From Candidatus Pacearchaeota archaeon (GTDB lineage: Archaea > Nanobdellota > Nanobdellia > Pacearchaeales > UBA284), in contig JANXDM010000002.1 of the NCBI GenBank assembly GCA_025058615.1, positions 1 through 54,794 of the forward strand: DNA of 54,794 bases. The letters run 5' to 3'. Of the stretch, positions 10,511-20,186 are shown piece after piece (within the stretch, counting starts at the first letter, position 1; each line of letters starts with the position of its first letter). The notes below the pieces were generated by a model, which ran no database searches, was not told where the DNA came from, and saw nothing but the letters and a program-made list of their open reading frames with translations. Both the position numbers and the translations under genes were made by a program.

Positions 10511-11220
10511 TTTTTAACTCCAAAAATAAATTCATAAGGTTTTCCATTGATGAGAGATTCATGATCTATAATCGAATATATAATCGTTTTATCAAGCCGG
10601 GTTATTATGTCTATCGTCAAATTGTTTTTTGCTGCAATATCGAAAATACAGCTAACACATAAACTCTCCTTATTTGCTTCGTGTGCTAGTTGTACTGCTA
10701 AACCATATATGAAACCCAATCTTACTTTGAAAGTTACATTAAAAAATTGGAGATAGCTAGTTTTATTATTTTTTTCAATTGTTATGGGGTAGTTTACTGA
10801 TACAAAAAATTCGTTTTCTCTTATTTCTGTGGTGGTATTTATTTCTTTTTGTATGACTTTTATATCTTTAAAATCTATAAAATTTTTAGTGCAGAAATAC
10901 AGTTCTTCGTTTATATATTGTGAAATACTCTTTTCAATCATCTCTTTTGAAGGAATATTTGTTTGGTTCTTCTCTACATAAATTGCAACAACATTCTCAT
11001 CAGGAAGATAAAGATAACCTCCTTTTTGACCGATTGTGTAGGCAGCATTGTTTCCAACAGTTTTTACACAATCATAAATAAAAGAAGATATTTTATCTAT
11101 TTCTGTTTCATGTTTTTCTATTTTTTTTGTTTGATTTAGAAGAACTACCATAAGAACCACTGTAACAACAACAAGTGCAATTATTACAAAAAAAGTTATT
11201 TGACCTCTTTTGTTTTTCAT
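10507..11220 (-). CDS. Membrane-anchored protein with class III/pilin-like N-terminus
   Basis: MKNKRGQITFFVIIALVVVTVVLMVVLLNQ N-terminal hydrophobic segment; 4-bp overlap with downstream 814-aa gene. Confidence 0.6.
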   Translation of the reverse strand: MKNKRGQITFFVIIALVVVTVVLMVVLLNQTKKIEKHETEIDKISSFIYDCVKTVGNNAAYTIGQKGGYLYLPDENVVAIYVEKNQTNIPSKEMIEKSISQYINEELYFCTKNFIDFKDIKVIQKEINTTTEIRENEFFVSVNYPITIEKNNKTSYLQFFNVTFKVRLGFIYGLAVQLAHEANKESLCVSCIFDIAAKNNLTIDIITRLDKTIIYSIIDHESLINGKPYEFIFGVKK

Positions 11221-11322
11221 TATTTTCAAAAATAGAATTATATTTTTAAAATTTTTTGTTTTTCAAAATTTTAATTATCGCTTTTTCGCAACATTTTTAT
11301 ATTAAAAAGTCATGAAAAAACC

Positions 11323-11853
11323 ATGCTTGACGAAATAATTCGTGCAAGAAGAAGCATAAGAAAATACTCTAGCAAAAAAGTTTCTTTTCAAAATGCTATA
11401 GAGATTTGTGATGTTGCAAGGTTTGCTCCCATGGCTGGTAACATATTCTCTTTGAAACTAGTTATTGTTTCTGAGAAAGAAAAAATAAAACAGCTGGCTG
11501 AGGCGTCACAGCAACCTTTCATTGCAGATGCTTCTTTTATTGTTGTTGTCTGTTCGGAAACGAGCAAAGTAGCAAGAAGTTACGGTATGAGAGGTGAAAA
11601 GTATGCTAGGCAGCAAGCCGGGGCTGCAATACAAAACATGCTTTTGAAAATTACTGAATTAGGTCTTGCGAGCTGCTGGATAGGATGGTTTGATGATGCT
11701 ACAGTGCGAAGAATAATAAAAGCACCGTCTGATGCAGACATAGAAGCATTGTTACCTGTTGGTTATGCTGCAGAGAAACCTAGAAAAATTTTCAAACCAG
11801 ATCTGAAGAGCATCATTTTTTTTGAAGAGTGGGGCAAAAAAGAAAAAAAGTAA
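11323..11853 (+). CDS. Nitroreductase family protein
   Basis: IRARRSIRKYSSKKV, RFAPMAGN, GAAIQNMLLKITELGLASCWIGWF, LLPVGYAAEKP. Confidence 0.88.
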   Translation: MLDEIIRARRSIRKYSSKKVSFQNAIEICDVARFAPMAGNIFSLKLVIVSEKEKIKQLAEASQQPFIADASFIVVVCSETSKVARSYGMRGEKYARQQAGAAIQNMLLKITELGLASCWIGWFDDATVRRIIKAPSDADIEALLPVGYAAEKPRKIFKPDLKSIIFFEEWGKKEKK

Positions 11854-11854
11854 T

Positions 11855-12145
11855 TTATTCGAGAAACACAATTCTTTCTAAAGTTTTTCTATGTTTTTTT
11901 ATAATTTTTTCTATTCTTTTTCTTTCTTCTTCGTTTTTGATTCGTCTCAAAATATATGTATTGTTGTTTTTCTCTACTATTTCTCCTAAAACAAGAGTTA
12001 TGTAAGGATTTTTTTCGTCAAAAATTTGGATTGTCAATATGTCACATCGTTTGTTATTAATTATGATTGGAATTTCCTCTCTCTTTAACTCGTCAGTTTT
12101 TCTAAAAAAATATTTCACGTAAATAATTTCATGATAATCCTCCAT
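11855..12145 (-). CDS. Hypothetical protein
   Basis: 96-aa ORF in a compact region, Lys/Glu-rich C-terminus. Confidence 0.5.
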   Translation of the reverse strand: MEDYHEIIYVKYFFRKTDELKREEIPIIINNKRCDILTIQIFDEKNPYITLVLGEIVEKNNNTYILRRIKNEEERKRIEKIIKKHRKTLERIVFLE

Positions 12146-12230
12146 TTTCTTTTTTCATTTTTTACCTATTTAAATTTTGTTGAAAGAAAATATAGAAAAA
12201 TATTTATATTAAAAGAGCAAGAAAAAAAAC

Positions 12231-12860
12231 ATGGCCGAAGACATCTTCGAAGAACTTGGCCTAGAAAAGGAAAGCAAAGAAAAGAAAAAAGAAAAACAAG
12301 AGGAGAATTCCTTAGAAGTGTTGGATAAACTTTCTAAAGAATTACAACAATTTAAAACTATAGAAAGAAAGATGGAATATTTAGAAAAGTTGCTAAGTAA
12401 AGAGCATAACCAAACTAAGAGAAGAGCAATCTTTACCTTAATGGCTTCTTTGCAAGCAGAAAGAAAATGGTTCAATAGTGCAGCAAAATCTTTAAGTAAT
12501 GCAGCCGATTTGGCAGAAACATTCAGAGAAAAAATTGACCTTTTCCTTAGGGCAATGCTTTTTTACGTAAAAGCACAAGATTACTTGGAAGCAGAAGCGA
12601 CGATGCGCAAGGCATTGGTTTTAGCAATTCCAAGGGAAAAGCAAGAGATTCAGAAAAGTTTAGTAAATGCGTATCTTCAGCAAGCGAAAGAATTCGAAAA
12701 TAACAAACAATTGACAAAAGCGATAAACGTTCTTTCCAGGGTATTGGTGCAAAAAATAGATAAAGAGCTAGAGAGAGAAGTTAAAACAAAAATGGCTGAG
12801 CTCTATGATAGAATAGGAAGGCCGATAGAGGCAAACAGAATAAGAAGCGAGATAAAATAA
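12231..12860 (+). CDS. TPR-like helical repeat protein
   Basis: TATA-like AT tract upstream; alpha-helical repeats (AAKSLSNAADLAETFREKIDLFLRAMLFYVKAQDYLEAEATMRKAL). Confidence 0.6.
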   Translation: MAEDIFEELGLEKESKEKKKEKQEENSLEVLDKLSKELQQFKTIERKMEYLEKLLSKEHNQTKRRAIFTLMASLQAERKWFNSAAKSLSNAADLAETFREKIDLFLRAMLFYVKAQDYLEAEATMRKALVLAIPREKQEIQKSLVNAYLQQAKEFENNKQLTKAINVLSRVLVQKIDKELEREVKTKMAELYDRIGRPIEANRIRSEIK

Positions 12861-12922
12861 AAATTTTCTTTATGTTTTTTTCTATTAGTTGGTCTATTGT
12901 TAATTTTTTACTTTAAAAATTG

Positions 12923-12965
12923 TAAAAAAAAGAAAAAAAAGGGCTAGCCTCCGAAGAAGCTAGCC
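12923..12965 (-). terminator. Hairpin plus oligo-T terminator downstream of ftsZ
   Basis: On minus strand GGCTAGC-ttcttcggag-GCTAGCC followed by T-rich tract (plus strand aaaaaaaaagaaaaaaaa at about 12923-12940). Confidence 0.6.
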
Positions 12966-13033
12966 GAGAACTCGAAAGGCTAAGGGGATCATAAAGTTGA
13001 ATAGCTGAACATGAACTTTCTTGAAGCTTAAGA

Positions 13034-14110
13034 TCATCGGAAAAACTCTACCCCAAGTTCTGAAGTTGTAGCAAGCGGTGCAATTTCACTCGTTCTCTGT
13101 TTTCCCAGAACATAAGGGCTTTTTACTCCTGTGATAATTGTTATTACTCTTACTTTTCCTCTGAAATCCCGATTTATCCTTGCCCCTATTATGACTTGCG
13201 CATCTGGAGAAAGATTTTCTGTTATTAATTGGCCTATGTTGTTCAATTCTTCTAGCTTCAAGTCGTCTCCACAAGTAACGTGAATCAAAGCCCCTGTTGC
13301 TCCTTTGTAATCTACATCAAGCAAAGGATGGCTCAATGCTTGTTTTACAGCTTCTTCAACTCTGTTCTGTGTATCGCTTTCTCCTATCCCTATGCAAGAC
13401 ACATCACCATTTTTCATTATCGCTGCAACGTCCGCATAATCTAAGTTTATCAAGCTTGGAATTGTTATAGTTTCTACAATTCCTTTTATCATTGTACTAA
13501 CTAGCTCGTTGGCGACTGCAAGGGCTTGCTCTATAGGTAAGTTTCCAGCTATATCTACAAGTCTATTGTTATCTATCACTATTGCAGTATCTACAACCTC
13601 TCGCAACTGTTGCAAACCAAACTCTGCCTTGTCTATTCTTGCTCTTTCTGTTTCCCATGGCATTGTAACTACTGCAATTGTGATTGCACCTATCTCTTTT
13701 GCAAGTTGTGCTACTATTGGTATTGCTCCTGTCCCTGTCCCTCCTCCTAAACCAGCAAGCACAAACACCATATCCGCACCGCTAACAGCTCTTTTTAGTT
13801 CTACTATTGCTTCCTTTGCAGCTTCCCTTCCTTTTTCTGGAAAACCACCGCACCCAAGTCCACGTGTTAGCTCTTTACCTATAAGAATTTTTTCGTCTGC
13901 TTTGCTTATACTTAAATGTAACGCATCTGTATTTACTGCATATACTGTTGCTCCTGTAATTCCTTTGTTGAAGAGCCATGTTACCATGTTGCATCCGGCG
14001 CCACCTATACCTATCACTTTTATGTTAGCTCTTCCAGCTTTAAGTTCATCGAAGTTTATCCCATATTTGCTAGCTCCTTCGATAGCTTCTTTTGCAAAAT
14101 CCAAAACCAT
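13034..14110 (-). CDS. ftsZ: Cell division protein FtsZ
   Basis: IKVIGIGGAGCNMV, AGLGGGTGTGAIPIVA tubulin signature, ARIDKAEFGLQQLR, NLDYADV. Confidence 0.97.
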   Translation of the reverse strand: MVLDFAKEAIEGASKYGINFDELKAGRANIKVIGIGGAGCNMVTWLFNKGITGATVYAVNTDALHLSISKADEKILIGKELTRGLGCGGFPEKGREAAKEAIVELKRAVSGADMVFVLAGLGGGTGTGAIPIVAQLAKEIGAITIAVVTMPWETERARIDKAEFGLQQLREVVDTAIVIDNNRLVDIAGNLPIEQALAVANELVSTMIKGIVETITIPSLINLDYADVAAIMKNGDVSCIGIGESDTQNRVEEAVKQALSHPLLDVDYKGATGALIHVTCGDDLKLEELNNIGQLITENLSPDAQVIIGARINRDFRGKVRVITIITGVKSPYVLGKQRTSEIAPLATTSELGVEFFR

Positions 14111-14391
14111 TTTTTACCTCCACCGAAAGATTTATATATTAGTTGTTCTATTCTTTTTCAGAATAAGTAGAACATTCCCCCTTTTTGAAACATCCCCCAA
14201 AAACTTCGTTTTCTTGGCCAACACCTAAATAATAAAATTTTTCAATTCTTTGTCTTTAAATATATTATTGCAAAAAAAAATATATTTTGTAGTATAATTT
14301 TCATTAAATAAAAAATCTCTTTTATATTTTTTCAAGTATCAAAAATAGAGTACAAGACAATGTTTTTATACTCATTTTTTCTTTTTTCTTC

Positions 14392-15618
14392 ATGAAAATC
14401 AAAATTGTTAGAGTAAAAACGAAACACAAAATCTACGAAGGAAAACTTCTCGAGAGTTATGATCCTGAAATCATTTTAATAAAATTAGAGAATGGCTACA
14501 ATATTGGTCTAAAGAAAAAAGAAATTCTTAGTATCGAAGAAATGGAAGAGACAAAAATAGAGGAAAAAGAAACGAAAATAGAACAAAACAAGTCTCTGAA
14601 AAAAATTGCGATAATTGCGACGGGTGGGACAATAGCGAGCAAGGTTGATTATTCAACTGGGGGGGTTACTCCTGTAAAAAAGCCAGAAGATCTTTTAGAA
14701 AGTTTTCCTGAATTGAAGGAAATTGCCCAGTTCGAAGTTTATGTTCCTTTTGTTTTAGACAGTTCGCAAGTTACGAGTAGGGAATGGAAAAAGCTAGCAA
14801 AAATTTGTGCAAACCTCTTGAACCGTGAAGAAATAAAAGGAGTTGTGATATTACACGGAACAGATACTTTACATTATACTGCTGCTGCCCTTTCGTTTAT
14901 GCTTCAAAATTTAAACAAACCTGTTGTTTTTACTTTTGCGCAAAGAAGCATTGACAGAGGATCTAGTGATGCCTATCTAAATTTGAAATGCGCTTGTCTT
15001 GCAGCTCTGTCGGATATTGCAGAAGTTCTCGTTGTTGGTCACGAAGACATGAACGACTTGAGTTGCATTGTGTTGAGAGGGACAAAAACAAGAAAAATGC
15101 ATTCGACAAAAAGAGCAGCTTTTCAAGCAATTAATGACTTACCAATTGCAAGAATTTATCACGACAACAAGATTGAGATGTTATCTAAAAATTATAAAAA
15201 AAGAAATGAAAAAAAGAAGGTCGAAGTTGTTCCGCTTTTCGAGGATAAAGTAGCGTTGATAAAATTTTTTCCTGGAGCATCCCCGGAAATTTTAGAATAT
15301 TTTATAAAAAAGAAATACCGAGGAATAGTCATAGAAGCATTTGGACTAGGACAAATATCAGAGAGTTGGATACAAAGGATAAAAAAAGCTTGCAAGAAAT
15401 GTGTAATTTGCATAACGACCCAAACCATTCACGGAAAAGTAGATCCTTATGTTTATGCTCCTGCAAGAAAATTACACGAGGCAGGAGCTTTGTTTCTTGA
15501 GGACATGATTTCAGAAACCGCTTATGTCAAACTTGGATGGCTTCTTGGCCAGTATGACCTTAAGAAAGTGAAAGAACTTATGTTAAAAAATCTTGCCAAT
15601 GAGGTTAATATGAGTTAA
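14392..15618 (+). CDS. gatD: Glu-tRNA(Gln) amidotransferase subunit D
   Basis: IAIIATGGTIASKVDYSTGGV asparaginase motif, VVILHGTDTLHYTAAALSFML, N-terminal SH3-like domain. Confidence 0.94.
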   Translation: MKIKIVRVKTKHKIYEGKLLESYDPEIILIKLENGYNIGLKKKEILSIEEMEETKIEEKETKIEQNKSLKKIAIIATGGTIASKVDYSTGGVTPVKKPEDLLESFPELKEIAQFEVYVPFVLDSSQVTSREWKKLAKICANLLNREEIKGVVILHGTDTLHYTAAALSFMLQNLNKPVVFTFAQRSIDRGSSDAYLNLKCACLAALSDIAEVLVVGHEDMNDLSCIVLRGTKTRKMHSTKRAAFQAINDLPIARIYHDNKIEMLSKNYKKRNEKKKVEVVPLFEDKVALIKFFPGASPEILEYFIKKKYRGIVIEAFGLGQISESWIQRIKKACKKCVICITTQTIHGKVDPYVYAPARKLHEAGALFLEDMISETAYVKLGWLLGQYDLKKVKELMLKNLANEVNMS

Positions 15619-15731
15619 TTTTTTTCCTTAATATTTAAGGGTTTTTGTTTGAGTATTTTGTGAAAAGTAGTTCTTATGGCGAAAACTTAAAAAACGTAAT
15701 ATTTAAATATCTATTTTGTTGTATATAATTG

Positions 15732-15791
15732 GCTCACATAAAATAATCAATCATCGTTCATGATCAAAATTGAACAGCGAATTCTGTGAGC
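15732..15791 (+). other. Potential stem-loop in dnaG upstream region
   Basis: GCTCACA (15732-15738) pairs with TGTGAGC (15785-15791); internal GTTCA (15756-15760) pairs with TGAAC (15771-15775). Confidence 0.4.
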
Positions 15792-15820
15792 TATAAAAAT
15801 AATAAATAAGAAATTTAAGA

Positions 15821-16966
15821 ATGGGAAAGATAAGCCCTCCTTCGATAAAATATATAATAAAAGCAAAATTTAGCGCCGAAGGGATAGTAGAAAAACCCGA
15901 CGTTATAGGAGCAATATTCGGACAAACAGAGGGCCTTCTAGGGGAAGAATTAGAGCTGAGAGAATTGCAAAAGAAGGGAAAGATAGGAAGAATAGAAGCA
16001 ACTTTACAAGTTAAAGATTCAAAAACAGAAGGCATTGTTGAAATACCTACTTCAATGGACAAGACTGAAACTACAATAATTGCTGCCGCGATAGAAACAG
16101 TGGACAGAGTAGGACCGTGCGTTGCAAAATTTGAGATTTTTGAGATAGAGGATGTAAGAAGCAGCAAGAGACAGTATATAGTAGAAAGGGCAAAAGTTTT
16201 ACTTGAGAAGCTGGCGGCAAGCTTGCCTGAAAAAAAAGAAATAGAAAACGCAATACTCGTGCATTCAAAAATATCCAAAGTTTCTGAGTATGGTATAGAA
16301 AAATTACCATGTGGTCCAGATATTGAAGAAGCAGAAGAAATAATAGTAGTAGAAGGAAGAGCTGATGTTGTAAATCTTCTGAAAGCAGGAATAAAAAATG
16401 TTATTGCAATGGACGGTGCTTCTCTCCCAAGAACAATAAAAGAATTAGCCAAAAGAAAAAAGATAATTTTGTTTATAGACGGTGATAGGGGAGGACTATT
16501 AATAGCAAAAAATTTGATAGAAAATATACCACTCAAAGGCATAGCGAGAGCACCTGATGGAAAAGAAGTAGAAGAGCTTACAGAGAAAGAAATCAATACT
16601 TGTTTGAGAAATGCTTTAAGTGTGGAAGATTTCAAAAAAACTTTTTTGAGCAAGAAAAGAAGAAAAGAACACCATAAAGAGGAAGGAAAAATAAACTTTG
16701 AAGAAATCTTCAGAAAAATAGAGGGGACTAATTCTTGTATTGTCTTTTTTGATTCAGCAGGAAAAAAAATGTCCAAAAAAGCTGTTGGAGAATTAGTAAA
16801 TTTCTTATATACTTTGAAAAAGAATCAAACAAGAATATACGCTTTGGTTATAGATGGAACGTTGACGAAGCAAGTCCTTAATCTTGCTGAACAACTTTCT
16901 TGCAAATTTATTGCTGCAAGAAATTTCCAAGCAACTTCAGAAAAAATAAAATTCATAAGTTTTTGA
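15821..16966 (+). CDS. dnaG: Archaeal DnaG-like primase (TOPRIM)
   Basis: SIKYIIKAKFSAEGIVEKPDVIGAIFGQTEGLLG; TOPRIM IIVVEGRADVVNLL ... ILFIDGDRGG. Confidence 0.95.
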   Translation: MGKISPPSIKYIIKAKFSAEGIVEKPDVIGAIFGQTEGLLGEELELRELQKKGKIGRIEATLQVKDSKTEGIVEIPTSMDKTETTIIAAAIETVDRVGPCVAKFEIFEIEDVRSSKRQYIVERAKVLLEKLAASLPEKKEIENAILVHSKISKVSEYGIEKLPCGPDIEEAEEIIVVEGRADVVNLLKAGIKNVIAMDGASLPRTIKELAKRKKIILFIDGDRGGLLIAKNLIENIPLKGIARAPDGKEVEELTEKEINTCLRNALSVEDFKKTFLSKKRRKEHHKEEGKINFEEIFRKIEGTNSCIVFFDSAGKKMSKKAVGELVNFLYTLKKNQTRIYALVIDGTLTKQVLNLAEQLSCKFIAARNFQATSEKIKFISF

Positions 16967-17011
16967 AAAATAAGAAAAAGCAGAGATAATGTAAAAGCTC
17001 CGAAACTAACT

Positions 17012-18298
17012 TTAGAGTTTTTTTGGAATAACCTCAATGCAAACTCCTGCTGCGACAGTTTGTCCCATGTCACGAATTGCGAATCTTGACATGTAAGGAT
17101 TTTTTTGCTGAGTTTCTATGACTAAAGGTTTCATTGGTTTAAGTTTAACTATTGCGACGTCTCCTTTCTTCAAGAAATCTGGTTTTTCTTGCAATACAGA
17201 TCCTGTTTTTGGATCTATTTTTTTCACTAGTTCGAGGAAACGAACAGGAACTTGTGCTGTGTGAACATGCAATACGGGTTGGTATCCGGGAGCAATTACG
17301 GTTGGATGATTTATTACTATTATCTGGGCCAGGAATTCTTCTGCAACAGGAGGAGCCTCTGTTTCTAAAGCTATTACATCACCTCTTGCAATATCCTGTT
17401 TTCCTACTCCTCTTATGTTAACCCCTACATTATCGCCGGCTATTGCTTCTTTTAGTTGTTCGTGATGCATTTCTATTGTTTTTACCTCTCCAACAATTCC
17501 CTTGCCAGTTCTGGCAGGCAAAATGATAACTTTGTCGCCAGGCTTCATCTTTCCTGTTAAAATTTTTCCTACAGGAACAGTCCCTACCCCTGTTATGGTA
17601 TAAACATTTTCTATTGGCATTCTTAATGGCATGTCAACGGGTTTCTTAGGAGGCTCGAACAAATCGAATTGCTCTAGCAAAGTCGGGCCGTTGTACCATT
17701 TCAAATTTTCAGATTTTTTTGTTATATTGTCTCCATAATATGCGCTTGCAGGAATGAAATTAATTTTTTCTACTTTGTACCCAGTCATTTTGAGCAAATT
17801 TTTTACGTCTTCTAATACTTTATTATATTTTTCTTGGGAATAGTTTACTGTGTCCATCTGGTTTATTAGGACAGCAATTTGTTCTACTCCCATTGTTCTG
17901 CATAACCATACATGTTCCTTTGTTTGTGCCATTACACCATGCTGGACTGCAACAACAAGAATTGCAGCATCAGCCTGGCTTGTTCCTGTAATCATGTTTT
18001 TTACGAAGTCCCTATGGCCGGGCGCATCTATTATAGTAACTTGATATTTTTTTGTTATAATTTTTCTATAAGCGAGATCTATAGTCAAGCCACGTTCTCT
18101 TTCTTCTTTTAATCTATCCATTACAAAAGCAAATTCAAATCCTTTTTTTCCCAACTTTTCTGCTACGTCTCGCATCTTTGTCAATTCTTGTTCAGAGAAT
18201 AAACCACTTTCGTAGAGCAGTCTTCCTATTGCTGTGCTTTTTCCATGATCTACGTGGCCAACAAAGATAATGTTAAAATTCGGTTTCTCGCCTGCCAT
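17012..18298 (-). CDS. tuf: Translation elongation factor EF-1 alpha
   Basis: [32 protein letters not shown], archaeal EF-1A C-terminus. Confidence 0.97.
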   Translation of the reverse strand: MAGEKPNFNIIFVGHVDHGKSTAIGRLLYESGLFSEQELTKMRDVAEKLGKKGFEFAFVMDRLKEERERGLTIDLAYRKIITKKYQVTIIDAPGHRDFVKNMITGTSQADAAILVVAVQHGVMAQTKEHVWLCRTMGVEQIAVLINQMDTVNYSQEKYNKVLEDVKNLLKMTGYKVEKINFIPASAYYGDNITKKSENLKWYNGPTLLEQFDLFEPPKKPVDMPLRMPIENVYTITGVGTVPVGKILTGKMKPGDKVIILPARTGKGIVGEVKTIEMHHEQLKEAIAGDNVGVNIRGVGKQDIARGDVIALETEAPPVAEEFLAQIIVINHPTVIAPGYQPVLHVHTAQVPVRFLELVKKIDPKTGSVLQEKPDFLKKGDVAIVKLKPMKPLVIETQQKNPYMSRFAIRDMGQTVAAGVCIEVIPKKL

Positions 18299-18321
18299 GT
18301 TTAAAGTTTGCCGAATTATAT

Positions 18322-18675
18322 TTATAAATCTTTCGATTTATTTTTTATGAGTATAATAATTGTGTTAAATTTTTCTATTTCTTTCAAATTTTTATTGTAT
18401 TTTTCCGAGTTGTTAAAATCATCTATTTCTAATGTTGCAATATTGAAAATTTTTCCTAACTTTTCCAAGTAAAGTTGTTCTGCTTGAGACGATACTATGG
18501 AATTTATTAAATCTATTTCTTCAGACCAGCTATCTGGTATTTGTATGGAGGTATGTTCTTTAAGAGATTCGAGGATTTCTGATAATTTTTGTATTGTTTC
18601 CTCGATTTTGTTCTCGAGGGTGGAATAAGTTTTTCTTACAATTTTTTCAAATTCCTCCTTATTTTTTCTATACAT
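18322..18675 (-). CDS. Hypothetical helical protein
   Basis: 117-aa ORF, predicted helical by composition. Confidence 0.4.
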   Translation of the reverse strand: MYRKNKEEFEKIVRKTYSTLENKIEETIQKLSEILESLKEHTSIQIPDSWSEEIDLINSIVSSQAEQLYLEKLGKIFNIATLEIDDFNNSEKYNKNLKEIEKFNTIIILIKNKSKDL

Positions 18676-18687
18676 CTTTTCTTTTTT

Positions 18688-19330
18688 TTAAATTGGAAAA
18701 GACGAAGTTTTTTTGGATGATAGGTACCCAATATTGATACGGGAAATGCATTATTTTTTAGATAATCATAAAAAGAAAGACAATCCTCTAGCGAAAAAAA
18801 CTCCTTATTACATCGTTGACCGTTTGAAGACCCATACCTTTATTATAAAATTTCTCTTTATCCATCCACGTTAATTTTTCTAAAACCCCATCATCAAAAA
18901 GTTCGTATACAATCCAAATTCAGTTAATGGATTGAAAATGAATATATAATAATTTGATGATATATTCTAGAAATAGTTCCGTTTTTATTAATTAGTAGGA
19001 ATGTCTCATTCTCATTAACACTTCCAATAGATCCTTCTTTACCATCCATAGAAAGATCTACCCTACAAACATCTAAAATTTTTTCAATTGTTGACGCTTT
19101 CTTAAGTACATGTAGTTGTGGAACTGGAATAGAATTTTCAGTTCCAATAATTATAGGAGAAAAGTAGATAGAGTGCTCGCCGCAGCTTTTGAATACTTCA
19201 AAACCAACTTCAACTTCTTCTTCATAATAAATTTGTTTTGCTTTTGTTAATCTTTCCTGAAATTAATTGGAATTTATAACCTTCATATAACCTTCAACAA
19301 ATCTTCTGGAGCTACTTTTTCTAATATCAT
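18688..19330 (-). pseudogene. Degraded ORF of unknown family downstream of 251-aa gene
   Basis: Coding-like peptide in shifting frames: MILEKVAPEDL / RRFVEGYMKVINSN*FQERLTKAKQIYYEEEVEVGFEVFKSCGEHSIYFSPIIIGTENSIPVPQLHVLKKASTIEKILDVCRVDLSMDGKEGSIGSVNENETFLLINKNGTISRIYHQIIIYSFSIH* / IWIVYELFDDGVLEKLTWMDKEKFYNKGMGLQTVNDVIRSFFR / LEDCLSFYDYLKNNAFPVSILGTYHPKKTSSFPI*. Confidence 0.65.
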
Positions 19331-20086
19331 TTATACGTTGTAGACTCCGAGAATTATATCTTTCCTATGCTTATATCCTGGAATAATAAACATATCCTTT
19401 ATGATTTTTTCAAGCTTTTTTGTTCTTTCTTCTAACACTTTTTTGAATAATCCTCCAACTTCAGTTTCTCCACGAAGTATGTCTCCGAGTCTTCCACTAA
19501 TTACTTTCCCATTTTTATAGTATCCTAACCTATTAATCTCTTCTTGTGTTAGATAGCCCCTTCCGCTTCCCAAGTAATGTACTAGAGATAGTCCTAAATC
19601 TAAGTTGTTTTCTTTAGGATTTGCTCCTTCTAATTTTATGTCAAAGATAAGACCTTCTACTTCTGCTTTTTTGCTTAAAATATAAAAAGGATTAGGAAGC
19701 TCTTTGTACTTCTTTTTTGGGTTTTTTATGATTTCCGTTATTATTTTTATTTCCTCTTCAGAAAAACATTTTTTTAGATTTTCTAGTAGTTGCTTTATTT
19801 CAGGAGTTAATTGTTGAAATAAAAAGCCTTTTGACACTAGTATTTCTTCAATAACATAAATTATAATTAACTCTAACACTGCGTTTGTTATTATTCTTGT
19901 TGGCCCGGTTCCGTAGGGACCCGGGTTTCCAGGAGGATCAAAACCAGCCATATAAAATTCAATTTCAGAAGAAAGTTTTAAAGGACCCCAGAACGCACCT
20001 TTGTCTGAAAAAGGGATAACTCTTCTTAATACTTCGATTTTTAAATGCTCGTAAAGGTCTATTTTTTGTTGTGTTTTTGATTTCAT
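19331..20086 (-). CDS. Hypothetical protein
   Basis: 251-aa ORF with coherent composition (GAFWGPLKLSSEIEFYMAGFDPPGNPGPYGTGPTRIITNAVLELIIIY); no family recognised. Confidence 0.55.
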   Translation of the reverse strand: MKSKTQQKIDLYEHLKIEVLRRVIPFSDKGAFWGPLKLSSEIEFYMAGFDPPGNPGPYGTGPTRIITNAVLELIIIYVIEEILVSKGFLFQQLTPEIKQLLENLKKCFSEEEIKIITEIIKNPKKKYKELPNPFYILSKKAEVEGLIFDIKLEGANPKENNLDLGLSLVHYLGSGRGYLTQEEINRLGYYKNGKVISGRLGDILRGETEVGGLFKKVLEERTKKLEKIIKDMFIIPGYKHRKDIILGVYNV

Positions 20087-20186
20087 TTTCTGTCAATTAA
20101 ACTTTGTTTGCATCAAATTAATGATTTATAAGAAAAAAAAGGGTTTATAAATCTTTAGGTTGTTACCACTAAATAAAAGTTAAATA

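Noticed and set aside
3395-12982. Perfect 16-nt inverted match TAGCCTTTCGAGTTCT (3395-3410) / AGAACTCGAAAGGCTA (12967-12982)
   Set aside because: Only two full copies, in opposite orientation relative to their genes, no flanking similarity; a 16-mer match within 55 kb is not improbable enough by chance to call a repeat family.
12966-13033. Small RNA between ftsZ and its terminator (several short inverted repeats such as AAAGTT/AACTTT)
   Set aside because: Only the terminator hairpin is strong; the rest is weak and compatible with an ordinary 3' UTR.
13509-14228. 239-aa plus-strand ORF opposite ftsZ
   Set aside because: Antisense shadow of a clear FtsZ gene; low-complexity Ser/Ala/Ile/Pro translation.
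15751-16776. 341-aa minus-strand ORF opposite dnaG
   Set aside because: Antisense shadow of an unambiguous DnaG primase; Ser/Phe-rich composition typical of reverse-complement reading in an AT-rich genome.
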